In this document: positions 32,732 through 41,023 of the stretch, piece by piece
How positions within the stretch are numbered: the stretch's first letter is position 1
How the letters are laid out: each line of letters starts with the position of its first letter
Source of the DNA: JBGTSJ01 sp041940305
GTDB taxonomy: Bacteria; Planctomycetota; Planctomycetia; Planctomycetales; Planctomycetaceae
NCBI GenBank assembly: GCA_041940305.1
Contig: JBGTSJ010000028.1
Location: 7,056-71,055 of the forward strand
Reading direction: 5' to 3'
Length of the DNA: 64,000 bases
Made by a program: the position numbers and the translations under genes
Notes under the pieces: generated by a model
Seen by the model: only the letters and a program-made list of their open reading frames with translations
The model's database searches: none
What the model was told of the DNA's origin: nothing

Positions 32732-34708
32732 ATGCCTGATCCGGAATTTGACCTGTACGTCTCTGTGCTCGCCCGGCTGCTACGTCTCTCGCATGACCAG
32801 AAGCAGCAGATCGAGCACGAGTTCCGCGACCATTTCGAGGAGCGGCTGAACGACCTGCTCCAGCGCGGCGTCCCACGCGACGCCGCGGTCCGGCAGGCCA
32901 TCGACGAGTTCGGCGACGCCGCCGGTCTCGCCCGCGAACTGACCCATCTCTCCCGACGCAAACTGCGGAGGTCCCTCATGCGCTACACCATCGCCACGGC
33001 CGCAATCGGAGCGGTGATCCTGCTGATCGTCAACGCATTCATGCCCGAGCACGCCGGCGTCCCCGCGCCACGGGATGCGCAGGCGCAGCAGGATGCGGAC
33101 GCAGTGCCCGCTGAGGCGGCGGCGGAGAACGAACCAGCGGCAACCGTCGATGTTCCGGAGATCGTGTGGATCGACCCGGCGCAATTCGTGCCGGAGCCGC
33201 TCGCTCGCTCGATTGACGTTGAACTCCTGGAAGTGCCGCTTGACGAGGCGCTCCATGAGATCGCCGGCCAGATTCAGGTCCCCCTTCTCATCGATGTGCA
33301 GGGGCTGAACGATCAGGGGCTCGCGATTGATGAGCTGGTGACCGTGCAGGCAGCAAAAGAGCCGGCGTTTCAGGTGCTCGACCGGTTACTCGATTTGGTT
33401 GGTGGGGTGCCGTTGGCCTGCACGTTCGAGACCGGCATTCTCCATGTCACTACGAAGGAAATCTACGACGAGAGGCTGACGACGCTATCCTATAACGTCT
33501 CTGACCTGCTTAACGTTGGCTACGACAGCAACAGCCTGGTGGATCTGATCCAGAACGAGACGACGGGCCCCTGGTTTGATCTGGACGGCATTGGCGGGAC
33601 GATCAGCGACTTTGGCAAAATGCTGACGATCCGTCAGACAGCGTCAGTGCAGCGGGAGGCCGCGGCGTTGCTGGATGCCTTACGCACGCCGGGACTGGAG
33701 CGCCGACTCATTTCCGAAGCGGTCGACCGCAAACTGCAGGCACAATTGAGCCAGCCGATCGCCGTCGAGTATGTCGACGTGCCGTTGGTCGACGTTGTGG
33801 CGGACATCAATGATCGTTGCGGCACGAACCTGCGGCTGGACCTGCCGGAACTGGAGAACGAAGGCATTACCGCTGACCACCCGGTGACGATCACGCTCCC
33901 GGAGCGGCCGCTGCATGTCGTCCTCGACTACCTCTTCCGGTATGTCCCCGGGCTTCGCGTCAGTCTCGTCTGGCTTCACGGCGAACTGGTAATTACGCCC
34001 CGGAGCGTCGGCGGAGAACTGCTTGTGCCGGTCGTCTATGAGGTCTCCAGCATTGTGCAGGGAGACCGCGACGCCATGGCCGGCCTGATCGAACTCATTC
34101 AGCACCAGACTGAGGGCCCGTGGTTCGATACCGACGGAATCGGCGGGACGATCTCGGCCCCCGTTCCCGACGTCATGGTGGTGCGGCAAACTGCCGAGAT
34201 GCAGGAAGAGGTGCGACAGATCATCTCGATCCAAAGATCAGCGGCGTCCCGGCCGCAGTCGAACGCCGCCGAGCTTGTAGAAGCCCAGCAATCGACTGAA
34301 GTCCGCTATTATCGACTCGACGCGGATACCGTGAACGATCTCCTGCAATCGCTGCCGGAACTCGTCGCACCGGGAACCTGGGCGAGCACCTCAACAGTCG
34401 ACGGCGAGCCGGTCCAGTTGACCCCTGGCGGAATCGGCACGCTCCGGAAAGTGGCCAGCGGCCGCCGTGTGTTTGAAGTGGCTCCCATGTCGACGCTCCA
34501 AGGTGTCGGTGGGTCCGATTCCACAGGCAATGTGGCGTCATCCGAATTGATTGTCATTCCTCAGGCAACGCTCATCGTCAAGCACAAGCGCTCAGTCCAT
34601 CGCGAGGTGCAGCGGGAACTGCGAAGTCTGGCAACGCCCCCTCAAGGGGACTTCATCGCGGACGATCGCACCGGTGGCGGATTTGGCTTCCAGGGCGGAT
34701 TTTTCTGA
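32732..34708 (+). CDS. HAAS-domain membrane protein with two long STN-like repeats
   Basis: 658 residues. Residues 1-80 form a HAAS-type helical domain (SHDQKQQIEHEFRDHFEERL, DAAVRQAIDEFGDAAGLA), then one membrane segment at about 84-104. The extracytoplasmic part has two repeats, about 160-320 and 342-503, each beginning with an STN-like unit (VPLDEALHEIAGQI; VPLVDVVADINDRC) and containing nearly identical WFDLDGIGGTIS (281-292) and WFDTDGIGGTIS (464-475) with a following VRQT. Residues 510-658 are a third, different region ending in a Gly/Phe-rich tail. The repeats resemble secretin-type short N-terminal domains without a secretin barrel. Start fixed by GGAGG seven bases before ATG. Function unknown; probably an envelope sensor or signalling partner of the PadR regulator. 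Confidence 0.75.
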   Translation: MPDPEFDLYVSVLARLLRLSHDQKQQIEHEFRDHFEERLNDLLQRGVPRDAAVRQAIDEFGDAAGLARELTHLSRRKLRRSLMRYTIATAAIGAVILLIVNAFMPEHAGVPAPRDAQAQQDADAVPAEAAAENEPAATVDVPEIVWIDPAQFVPEPLARSIDVELLEVPLDEALHEIAGQIQVPLLIDVQGLNDQGLAIDELVTVQAAKEPAFQVLDRLLDLVGGVPLACTFETGILHVTTKEIYDERLTTLSYNVSDLLNVGYDSNSLVDLIQNETTGPWFDLDGIGGTISDFGKMLTIRQTASVQREAAALLDALRTPGLERRLISEAVDRKLQAQLSQPIAVEYVDVPLVDVVADINDRCGTNLRLDLPELENEGITADHPVTITLPERPLHVVLDYLFRYVPGLRVSLVWLHGELVITPRSVGGELLVPVVYEVSSIVQGDRDAMAGLIELIQHQTEGPWFDTDGIGGTISAPVPDVMVVRQTAEMQEEVRQIISIQRSAASRPQSNAAELVEAQQSTEVRYYRLDADTVNDLLQSLPELVAPGTWASTSTVDGEPVQLTPGGIGTLRKVASGRRVFEVAPMSTLQGVGGSDSTGNVASSELIVIPQATLIVKHKRSVHREVQRELRSLATPPQGDFIADDRTGGGFGFQGGFF

Positions 34709-34723
34709 CGGCCGGGAGGCCGG

Positions 34724-35818
34724 CTAGTTCTCTCTCCGCTGCGGCACGAACGGGAATACGTACACGAACGGTTTCCCCGCTTCGTCGATCATGATCTCGC
34801 GTGTCAGCCGCGCCTGCGACGTGACGGTGCGGACGATCAGCACCCAGGAGGTCTGCTTCTGGGGATAGCTGACTTTGACGGTCGCCGGATCAATCTCCCG
34901 CGCGGCGCAGGCTTCGTAGTTGATGATGATGGGGGTCTCCGACGCCTGCTCGACGGCGTCGAGCACGTCCTGCAGCGGCAGGTCGTCGAACCCGGCCCGC
35001 ACCATGGCAAAGAAGCCGGGGGCGACTTCGTTGCGTGGCTGCGCGGGATCGAGTTCCCAGCCAATCGGCCACGGATCGCTGATCTCCGACAGCGGTTCCA
35101 CGACGAACTCAATCGTCCCCCTCGCGTTCCGCAACGGACGAAATCCAAGACCGTAGTCGGCCAGCACGATCGCCAGACCCGTGCCCGTGCTCAGTCCCGT
35201 CACGTTCTCGCGCAACGCATGCGCGGAAGCGGGACTGCGCAACCGGTCTTCGGCCGTTTCATGCAGCTTCAGGGGGTAGTCGGTGGGCAGCTTGAGATTC
35301 TGAAAAACGTCCGGCAGTTCAAGCCCGGCGACTTCGGCGGCGATCGGGGTGCTGAGTGCATCGTACACCTCCGTGAACTGCGCTTCGGACAACCCCCACA
35401 CAGGTTTGCCCTCCGGCGACCCCTGCGCACCGTACGTCTTGAGGTCGTCCACCCATTCGGCCAGCTTGGCGGACTCCGACATCTTGAAGGACTTGTCGTC
35501 AGGAAAGTGCAGCGTGCCGTCGAGGTCCATCTGGCCCACGACGTTGACCATCCGCCAGGTGCCGCGCGTCCGCTCTTCGACGGCCGGTTCGTCATCCAAA
35601 ATCGCCTGCCGGAACCGGACGGCGACGCCGATCTTTTCGAACGTCGGTCCCCATCGCTGAGCGTCCAGCCCGTCGCCCAGCTTCGGCATCAGAATCTCGA
35701 ATTCGACGATCGTTTTCGCCGCCGGCGATGCGGATTGTCGGTTGGACTGCGCGCGGGCGGGAGCGATTCCGCAGACCAGAGCGATTGCGTAGACCAGACC
35801 GCGCGAACTGCAGCGCAT
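34724..35818 (-). CDS. Exported protein of unknown function
   Basis: 364 residues from the ATG at 35818, which opens a signal peptide (RGLVYAIALVCGIAPARAQ). The mature protein has STN-like character in its last third (LPLQDVLDAVEQASETPIIINYEA) and a hydrophilic first two thirds (VVGQMDLDGTLHFPDD, LADYGLGFRPLRNARGTIEFVV) with no recognised domain. The STN-like unit echoes that of the neighbouring HAAS-domain protein, to which it is convergent with a 15-base gap, so the two may be related in origin or function. The frame is open upstream to 36412 but without a plausible start signal. Confidence 0.72.
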   Translation of the reverse strand: MRCSSRGLVYAIALVCGIAPARAQSNRQSASPAAKTIVEFEILMPKLGDGLDAQRWGPTFEKIGVAVRFRQAILDDEPAVEERTRGTWRMVNVVGQMDLDGTLHFPDDKSFKMSESAKLAEWVDDLKTYGAQGSPEGKPVWGLSEAQFTEVYDALSTPIAAEVAGLELPDVFQNLKLPTDYPLKLHETAEDRLRSPASAHALRENVTGLSTGTGLAIVLADYGLGFRPLRNARGTIEFVVEPLSEISDPWPIGWELDPAQPRNEVAPGFFAMVRAGFDDLPLQDVLDAVEQASETPIIINYEACAAREIDPATVKVSYPQKQTSWVLIVRTVTSQARLTREIMIDEAGKPFVYVFPFVPQRREN

Positions 35819-36098
35819 TTGTCGTCCTTGTCCGAAAACGTCGATCGGGAATAATGAGGGCACGGACATCGTATGACCGCCGTTCGCATCGAAACAAGAT
35901 GAAGTTGCCGCTGCGACGCCGGGAAAGCGGCGGTTGAGCGCGAACGACGCATCTAATGCGTGAGCCCCATGCTTCACGCTCCGACTGCGAGTCACTTTTT
36001 GCCAACCCGTCCCTTGCGGACGGCCCCTTGAACGCCATACTTTGAATGAGAGCGCGGGTGGCCGCACCGCGTGGACACTTCCTGTTGCAGGAGCGGAG

Positions 36099-37136
36099 AT
36101 GCGAGCGTTGCATCGAGAGCTGGTCCTCTGGGCCGGTATCGCATGCTGGATGATGATCGCCCTGGCGGGCGTTCCCGCTATCGCCGCAACTCCAGACGAC
36201 AACTCCGATCTTGCGGCGTCCGGCGACCAGACCCTCGACGCGTTGCCCGCGGTCTTCGCCAAGCCCGCCCCTGAGGGAGTGGATGATCTCCGTGCGATCG
36301 AGTCGCACGTCCGCACGCTGATCGAGAATCTCAACGCCTGCACCGTCGGAGTGCAGATCGGCCCCGCCCAGGGCAGCGGCGTGATTGTCACGTCCGACGG
36401 GTATGTGCTCACCGCCGCTCACGTCAGCGGACGGCCGGGCCGCCGGGCCGAGATCGTGATGCCCGATGGGCGCCGCGTCGAAGCGACCACGCTGGGGCGG
36501 GACGACACGCTCGACGCCGGCCTGATGAAAATCGAGGAGGAGGGAGACTGGCCATTCGTGGAGATGGCTGACGACGAATCCATCTCCATCGGCGACTGGT
36601 GCCTCGCAACCGGACATCCGGGCGGGTACCACGAAGGCCGTGCCCCCGTCTTTCGGCTCGGCCGCGTGATCTTCTCCAGCCGCCGCGTCGTGCAGACCGA
36701 CTGCGAACTCGTGGGTGGCGACTCCGGAGGCCCCCTGTTCGATATGCACGGCCACGTGATCGGCATCAACAGCCGCATCGGCGAGGACACCGACCTGAAC
36801 TTCCATGTCCCCGTAATCGCGTTCACCAGGAACTGGGAACGGCTGGCCGACGGCGAGTCGTTCCGGTCACACAGTGGTGCACTGCTGGGAGTGTCCGGCA
36901 AGCCGCATGAACTCGGACTGGAGATCACCCAGGTCTACGACAATGATCCTGCGGCCGAGGCAGGCGTGCGCGTGGGCGACGTGCTCGTGACGTTCGGCAG
37001 AAGCAAGGTTCAGAACATCGATCAACTGTCGGAACTGGTTGGTCGTCAGCCGCCGGGGCGCGAAGTGACGCTGCAGTTGCTGCGTGACGGCGAGCAGGTG
37101 GAAATCGAAGTGAAGCTCGGCTTTCGATGGGACTGA
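36099..37136 (+). CDS. HtrA-like trypsin-fold serine protease with C-terminal PDZ
   Basis: 345 residues. A signal peptide (ELVLWAGIACWMMIALAG) is followed by an S1C-type protease domain, about residues 70-245, with a full triad: His108 (VLTAAHVS), Asp139 (TLDAGLMKI) and Ser209 (GGDSGGPLF). One PDZ domain follows at about 265-340 (GLEITQVYDNDPAAEAGVRVGDV). This is the DegP/HtrA plan for periplasmic quality control or signalling. The ATG at 36099 has a GGAG stretch upstream. The next gene is a paralogue that has lost key residues, 79 bases downstream, so the active and inactive copies are probably expressed together. Confidence 0.9.
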   Translation: MRALHRELVLWAGIACWMMIALAGVPAIAATPDDNSDLAASGDQTLDALPAVFAKPAPEGVDDLRAIESHVRTLIENLNACTVGVQIGPAQGSGVIVTSDGYVLTAAHVSGRPGRRAEIVMPDGRRVEATTLGRDDTLDAGLMKIEEEGDWPFVEMADDESISIGDWCLATGHPGGYHEGRAPVFRLGRVIFSSRRVVQTDCELVGGDSGGPLFDMHGHVIGINSRIGEDTDLNFHVPVIAFTRNWERLADGESFRSHSGALLGVSGKPHELGLEITQVYDNDPAAEAGVRVGDVLVTFGRSKVQNIDQLSELVGRQPPGREVTLQLLRDGEQVEIEVKLGFRWD

Positions 37137-37215
37137 TAGGCCATCCGTGCGGCTGCGGCAACGACGCCGCCCCGCCGGCTGGGCAACCTGTTCACCAGGG
37201 AATGGAGGAATCGGC

Positions 37216-38322
37216 ATGCGAGCAGTTCGCCGGATCAGTGGGATGGGCGCCGGCCGGGGCGGCAGTGGAGCCGTCGCTGTGCTCGTGCTCTGCTGGTCGT
37301 CCATGGCCACCTCTCAGGATGCGGCGCTCAACGGCAGTCGCCTCACGAGCGGGACGGACGTGCGGGCCGCCTTCACCGACGTCGTGTCGACGGCCCGCCT
37401 GGCAACCGTGCGCATTCTCATCGAAGACGAGCCCGTCGCGCTGGGAGCGGTGGTCGATGCCGACGGCTGGATCCTCACGAAGGGGAGCAATCTGAAAGGG
37501 GACATCCGCTGCCGGCTCGTCGACGGCCGGGAGTTCTCCGCTGAGTACGCGGCCTATCATCCCGAGACGGACCTCGCCCTGCTGCACATCGATGCCGGTG
37601 AGCTCACCCCCATCGAGTGGTTTGACGAGGCGGATCCGTTTGTCGGCCAATGGCTGGCGACCCCGGCGCACGAATCCGCACCGATCGGCGTCGGAATCGT
37701 GAGCGTCCCGCGGCGGCCGATCATCGCCGAGCGGATCAGCGGCGTATTGGGAGTGCGGCTTGAGGACTTCGACGGAGCGGCCAAGATCGCCGAGATCATC
37801 GAGGACAGCGCCGCCGCCGCGGCCCAACTCCGGCCGGGGGACCTCATCAAGCGGGTGGACGACAACGAGATCGACGGCCGCGAAGCGCTCGTCCGTTTGA
37901 TCCGTGAGCACGAGCCCGGTACGACGCTCAACATCACCGTCCTGCGGGGTGATGACGAACTCGTCGTCCCCGCCACTCTGACGCATCCGTTCGGACAGTT
38001 CCTGTCTCGCATCGCCGCCCAGAACCACATGGGGGGCGAACTGAGCCTGAGGCGGACCGGCTTCATCGCCGTCATTCAGCATGACACGGTGTTGCGGCCG
38101 CAGGACTGCGGCGGACCGCTGGTCAATCTGGACGGCCGGGCGATCGGCATTAACATCGCCCGCGCGGGCCGCACGGAAAGCTATGCGATCCCCGCCGGCG
38201 TCATCGTCCCGCTGCTGGCCGAGATGCGAGACGGCCGCTATCCTCCCCCCGGTCAGCCGGACACCGCCGCCCCCGCAGCGCCGACCGTCCAGGCATCCAC
38301 CGGCGATACGGAATCGCCGTGA
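37216..38322 (+). CDS. HtrA-like probable pseudoprotease with PDZ nested in the protease fold
   Basis: 368 residues with a basic signal peptide (hydrophobic core about residues 17-32). The first protease lobe is recognisable (GWILTKGSNLKGDIRCRL; AYHPETDLALLHI), but the catalytic His position is Ser91 (LTKGSN instead of LTAAHV), while Asp119 is kept. A PDZ domain (about 175-255; VLGVRLEDFDGA...LRPGDLIKRVDDNEIDG) then follows, and only after it comes the catalytic-serine segment RPQDCGGPLVNLDGRAIGIN, where Ser is replaced by Cys298. So the PDZ is inserted inside the second lobe. A Pro/Ala-rich tail ends the protein. GGAGGA precedes the ATG at 37216. Adjacent to an intact HtrA-like gene; a regulatory or scaffolding role is inferred. 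Confidence 0.82.
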   Translation: MRAVRRISGMGAGRGGSGAVAVLVLCWSSMATSQDAALNGSRLTSGTDVRAAFTDVVSTARLATVRILIEDEPVALGAVVDADGWILTKGSNLKGDIRCRLVDGREFSAEYAAYHPETDLALLHIDAGELTPIEWFDEADPFVGQWLATPAHESAPIGVGIVSVPRRPIIAERISGVLGVRLEDFDGAAKIAEIIEDSAAAAAQLRPGDLIKRVDDNEIDGREALVRLIREHEPGTTLNITVLRGDDELVVPATLTHPFGQFLSRIAAQNHMGGELSLRRTGFIAVIQHDTVLRPQDCGGPLVNLDGRAIGINIARAGRTESYAIPAGVIVPLLAEMRDGRYPPPGQPDTAAPAAPTVQASTGDTESP

Positions 38323-38359
38323 GGTTCCGTAAGCAAAACCGTTCGGCAGGGAGTCGGTC

Positions 38360-39229
38360 GTGGCGGCGCGGATCATTGACGGCAAGGGAATTGCGGCGTC
38401 GCTCCGTGCCGAGCTCGCCGGCGAAGTCCCCAGCTTTACAGCAACGACCGGCGTGACGCCGCAGCTGGCCGCCGTGCTGGTCGGCGACGATCCGGCGAGC
38501 GCGATCTACGTCCGCAACAAGCAGCGCGCCTGTGAAGCGGCCGGCATCAAGAGCACGCTGCATCGCCTGGGCGCCGATGCCACCCAGGATGAACTGCTGC
38601 GGTTGATCGGAGATCTCAACCGCGACGCGGCGGTGCACGGCATCCTGGTCCAGTTACCTCTGCCGCGGCAGATCGCCGAGACGGCGATCCTCGATGCCGT
38701 TTCGCCGCTCAAAGACGTGGACGCGTTTCACCCGGAGAACGTGGGCCGCATCGTCCAGGGGCGTCCGCGCTTCCTTCCGTGCACACCGGCCGGCTGCGAG
38801 GTGCTGCTTCGTAAGTCAGGCTGCGAGATCGCCGGAGCACGGGCCGTGGTGCTGGGCCGCAGCGAGATCGTCGGCAAGCCGATGGCCCTGATCCTGATGC
38901 AGAAGGGGGCGGATGCGACCGTCACCGTCTGTCACAGCCGGACCCGCGATCTGCAGGAGATCGCTCGGTCGGCCGACATCATCATCGCCGCGATCGGCAA
39001 GCCGCAGTTCGTCACGGGCGAAATGGTGAAGCCCGGAGCGTTCGTGATCGACGTCGGCATTAACCGTCTCGACGACGGCCGGATCGTCGGTGACGTGGAG
39101 TTTGAGTCGGTCAGGGAAAAGGCCGCGGCCCTGACTCCGGTGCCGGGCGGGGTGGGTCCGATGACCATTGCGATGCTTCTGCGGAATACCCTGACGGCGG
39201 CTCGTCTGCAGACGGGTCGGACGGAGTGA
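38360..39229 (+). CDS. folD: Methylenetetrahydrofolate dehydrogenase/cyclohydrolase
   Basis: 289 residues. FolD interconverts 5,10-methylene-, methenyl- and 10-formyl-tetrahydrofolate with NADP. The catalytic-region YVRNKQRACEAAGI (Tyr, Lys), the PLPRQI and PLKDVDAFHPENVG motifs, the nucleotide-binding VVLGRSEIVGKPMALIL and C-terminal TPVPGGVGPMTIAMLLRNT are all present. The start is GTG at 38360, 38 bases after the preceding stop. The last 119 bases overlap, on the opposite strand, the end of the next gene. Confidence 0.96.
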   Translation: MAARIIDGKGIAASLRAELAGEVPSFTATTGVTPQLAAVLVGDDPASAIYVRNKQRACEAAGIKSTLHRLGADATQDELLRLIGDLNRDAAVHGILVQLPLPRQIAETAILDAVSPLKDVDAFHPENVGRIVQGRPRFLPCTPAGCEVLLRKSGCEIAGARAVVLGRSEIVGKPMALILMQKGADATVTVCHSRTRDLQEIARSADIIIAAIGKPQFVTGEMVKPGAFVIDVGINRLDDGRIVGDVEFESVREKAAALTPVPGGVGPMTIAMLLRNTLTAARLQTGRTE

Positions 39230-40184
39230 AATCTTCGCTGAACACCTCCTGTGGCGACGCCAGCGACTGGTGCAGGATCGGCTGAAACAACTGCTGCCGC
39301 GTCGCTGTCCGCTGTGCCTGCGCACTTCCCGGAGGCGCCGCCAGGCGCTGGATCGGCACGCCCGCCTTGTGAGGAATCGCCCACGCCGTCTCCGGCTGCG
39401 GCACGGGGTTCGCGTGAATGGCCCCCAGTTGCAGCGTCAGGCTGGTCTCCGTGACGGGCCACTCCAGATGGACCAGGTGCGGCAGCACGTACCGGTTCGT
39501 CACGTCCGGCTTGTAATCTCCCAGCCGGGCCGAGGCGATCAGCTCTCCATCGAGCGTCTGCACGCGCTGCTCGACAATATGCCCGTGACACATATCGACA
39601 CGGACGACGCGGACGACCTGCTCTCCGGATGGCGACTTGCGGCGTGCGACCAGGTCGATCCAGGACGCATCCGAGGTCGGGCGGATCAGTTCATATTCCT
39701 CAACGTTGATCGGCACCACGCCCAGCACTTCCATCAGCCATTCCGGCTCGAAGGGAATCTGCATCTGCTGCAGGGCGTACGGCAGGTCCTCGTGGCTGAC
39801 CGCGACCACCGCCGGCGCCCCTTTCCCCCAGAACCAGATGTCCTCGCCGTTGGAGCCGAAGTCCGCCATCTCAAAGTTGGTGATCGGCACCTCGGCCCGG
39901 ATTCGCAGCCGCGTGGGCGCCTGAACGTCGATTGTGCCTCCGAGCGGCGGAGCACCCGACATGGTGACTTTCATCTGCGTCGCCCGCCACGACGTCAGCG
40001 GCGCGAGTTCACCTTCCGGAGCGATGAACCGGTTCACATGCGCGACGATCTCCTGCTTCGTCGCACCGGGATCGAACGTGCAGGGAATCGCCGCCGGCTT
40101 GGGACGCCACCAGGGAAAGTGCTGGCAGCCCGTCCCCGTCAGCAGGACGGCCGCGAGCAGCAATCTCCAGGCCCCGTATGACAT
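39111..40184 (-). CDS. Outer-envelope lipoprotein of unknown function
   Basis: 357 residues. The N-terminus AWRLLLAAVLLTGTGC ends in a lipobox Cys (about residue 20). The mature part through about residue 250 is beta-rich (GGTIDVQAPTRLRIRAEVP, EDIWFWGKGAPAVVAVSHED) and resembles the LolA/LolB-like fold used by many planctomycete lipoproteins, though I cannot confirm the family. The last 40-50 residues are Pro/Ser/Gly-rich and low complexity, and are encoded by sequence antisense to the end of folD (39111-39229), so the tail may have arisen by loss of an earlier stop codon. The ATG at 40184 fits the lipoprotein signal; further upstream in frame the sequence is Arg/Gly-rich. Confidence 0.75.
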   Translation of the reverse strand: MSYGAWRLLLAAVLLTGTGCQHFPWWRPKPAAIPCTFDPGATKQEIVAHVNRFIAPEGELAPLTSWRATQMKVTMSGAPPLGGTIDVQAPTRLRIRAEVPITNFEMADFGSNGEDIWFWGKGAPAVVAVSHEDLPYALQQMQIPFEPEWLMEVLGVVPINVEEYELIRPTSDASWIDLVARRKSPSGEQVVRVVRVDMCHGHIVEQRVQTLDGELIASARLGDYKPDVTNRYVLPHLVHLEWPVTETSLTLQLGAIHANPVPQPETAWAIPHKAGVPIQRLAAPPGSAQAQRTATRQQLFQPILHQSLASPQEVFSEDFTPSDPSADEPPSGYSAEASQWSSDPPRPAPESGPRPFP

Positions 40185-40282
40185 CGCGGATTCCGTTCCC
40201 CCTCGACCGCCCCGCACCGGTCCGACCGGCCGGCGAAGCGGCATCGACTGCGGCCCGCTTCATGCGGACCCTCAACTGTTTC

Positions 40283-40762
40283 CTACTCCTGTGCCGCCTG
40301 CGCCAGTTCCGCCTGCAGGCCGCGAATCTCCTCTTCCGAAAGTTGCTGATCGCGAATTTCGTACGGCCCTTCCCCTTTGACGCCGCTCAACTCGAGGAAC
40401 TCGCCGTCGTCATCCACGCGCGAGCCATCCAGCCGCAGCCGCCGCTTCTGCAGCAGGAACAGCGCCAGCACATATCGCAGCTTGTCGTGCGCCGGATTGG
40501 CGTCCTCAGCCAGCTGTTCGAAGTAGGCCAGCATCGCGTCCGGGTCGAGGGCCGAGCGGGGCTTGACGTCCACTTCGGGCGCGCGGCAGCGCCAGCGGCC
40601 GATCATTGCGTCCGGCGGACCGGTCCAGCTCTCTTCGGAATAATCCAGCCGCTCGTGCGCTCCATCCCGCTCAATGACCACCGACACGACCCGCTGCCCG
40701 GGCGCAAACTCCTGCCCGGTGGCGGCGCAGCTCTTGCCGAGTGGTCGAATCTGGTAGTCCAC
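40283..40762 (-). CDS. Conserved hypothetical protein
   Basis: 159 residues if the GTG at 40762 is used (giving VDYQIRPLGKSCAATGQEF); longer in-frame starts add Pro- and Arg-rich sequence of doubtful reality. The N-terminal part has a Cys pair spaced widely (GKSC; WRCRAPE) and the rest is acidic and helical (DPDAMLAYFEQLAED, RYVLALFLLQKRRLRL). No signal peptide or recognised domain. It lies 98 bases upstream of the lipoprotein gene on the same strand and could share its transcript. Divergent from dnaE. Confidence 0.6.
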   Translation of the reverse strand: MDYQIRPLGKSCAATGQEFAPGQRVVSVVIERDGAHERLDYSEESWTGPPDAMIGRWRCRAPEVDVKPRSALDPDAMLAYFEQLAEDANPAHDKLRYVLALFLLQKRRLRLDGSRVDDDGEFLELSGVKGEGPYEIRDQQLSEEEIRGLQAELAQAAQE

Positions 40763-41023
40763 GGGCGCGCTCGTCGATAGGACGTTGGGACAGGACGTGC
40801 GGGGGGCGGATATTACCCAGCTTGCCAATTCGCAACAAGACGGGAATTGCGGCCGTCGGCACGGCGGTCTTGGCATCAGAAGAGGTGCACCGAAGATCGG
40901 GGGCGGAAGGCCGATCAATCAGTTTTCGGGCCAAATCCGCTTGGTTGTGACCCTCACCGCCGGGGGTACAATCGAGGCTGACGTCACGATTACGTCACCC
41001 CTCTCGACGGTTACGGAGAGCCA

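Noticed and set aside
31089..32876. 595-codon open frame on the minus strand opposite the sialidase-like and PadR genes
   Set aside because: Antisense shadow crossing two well-supported genes and their promoter.
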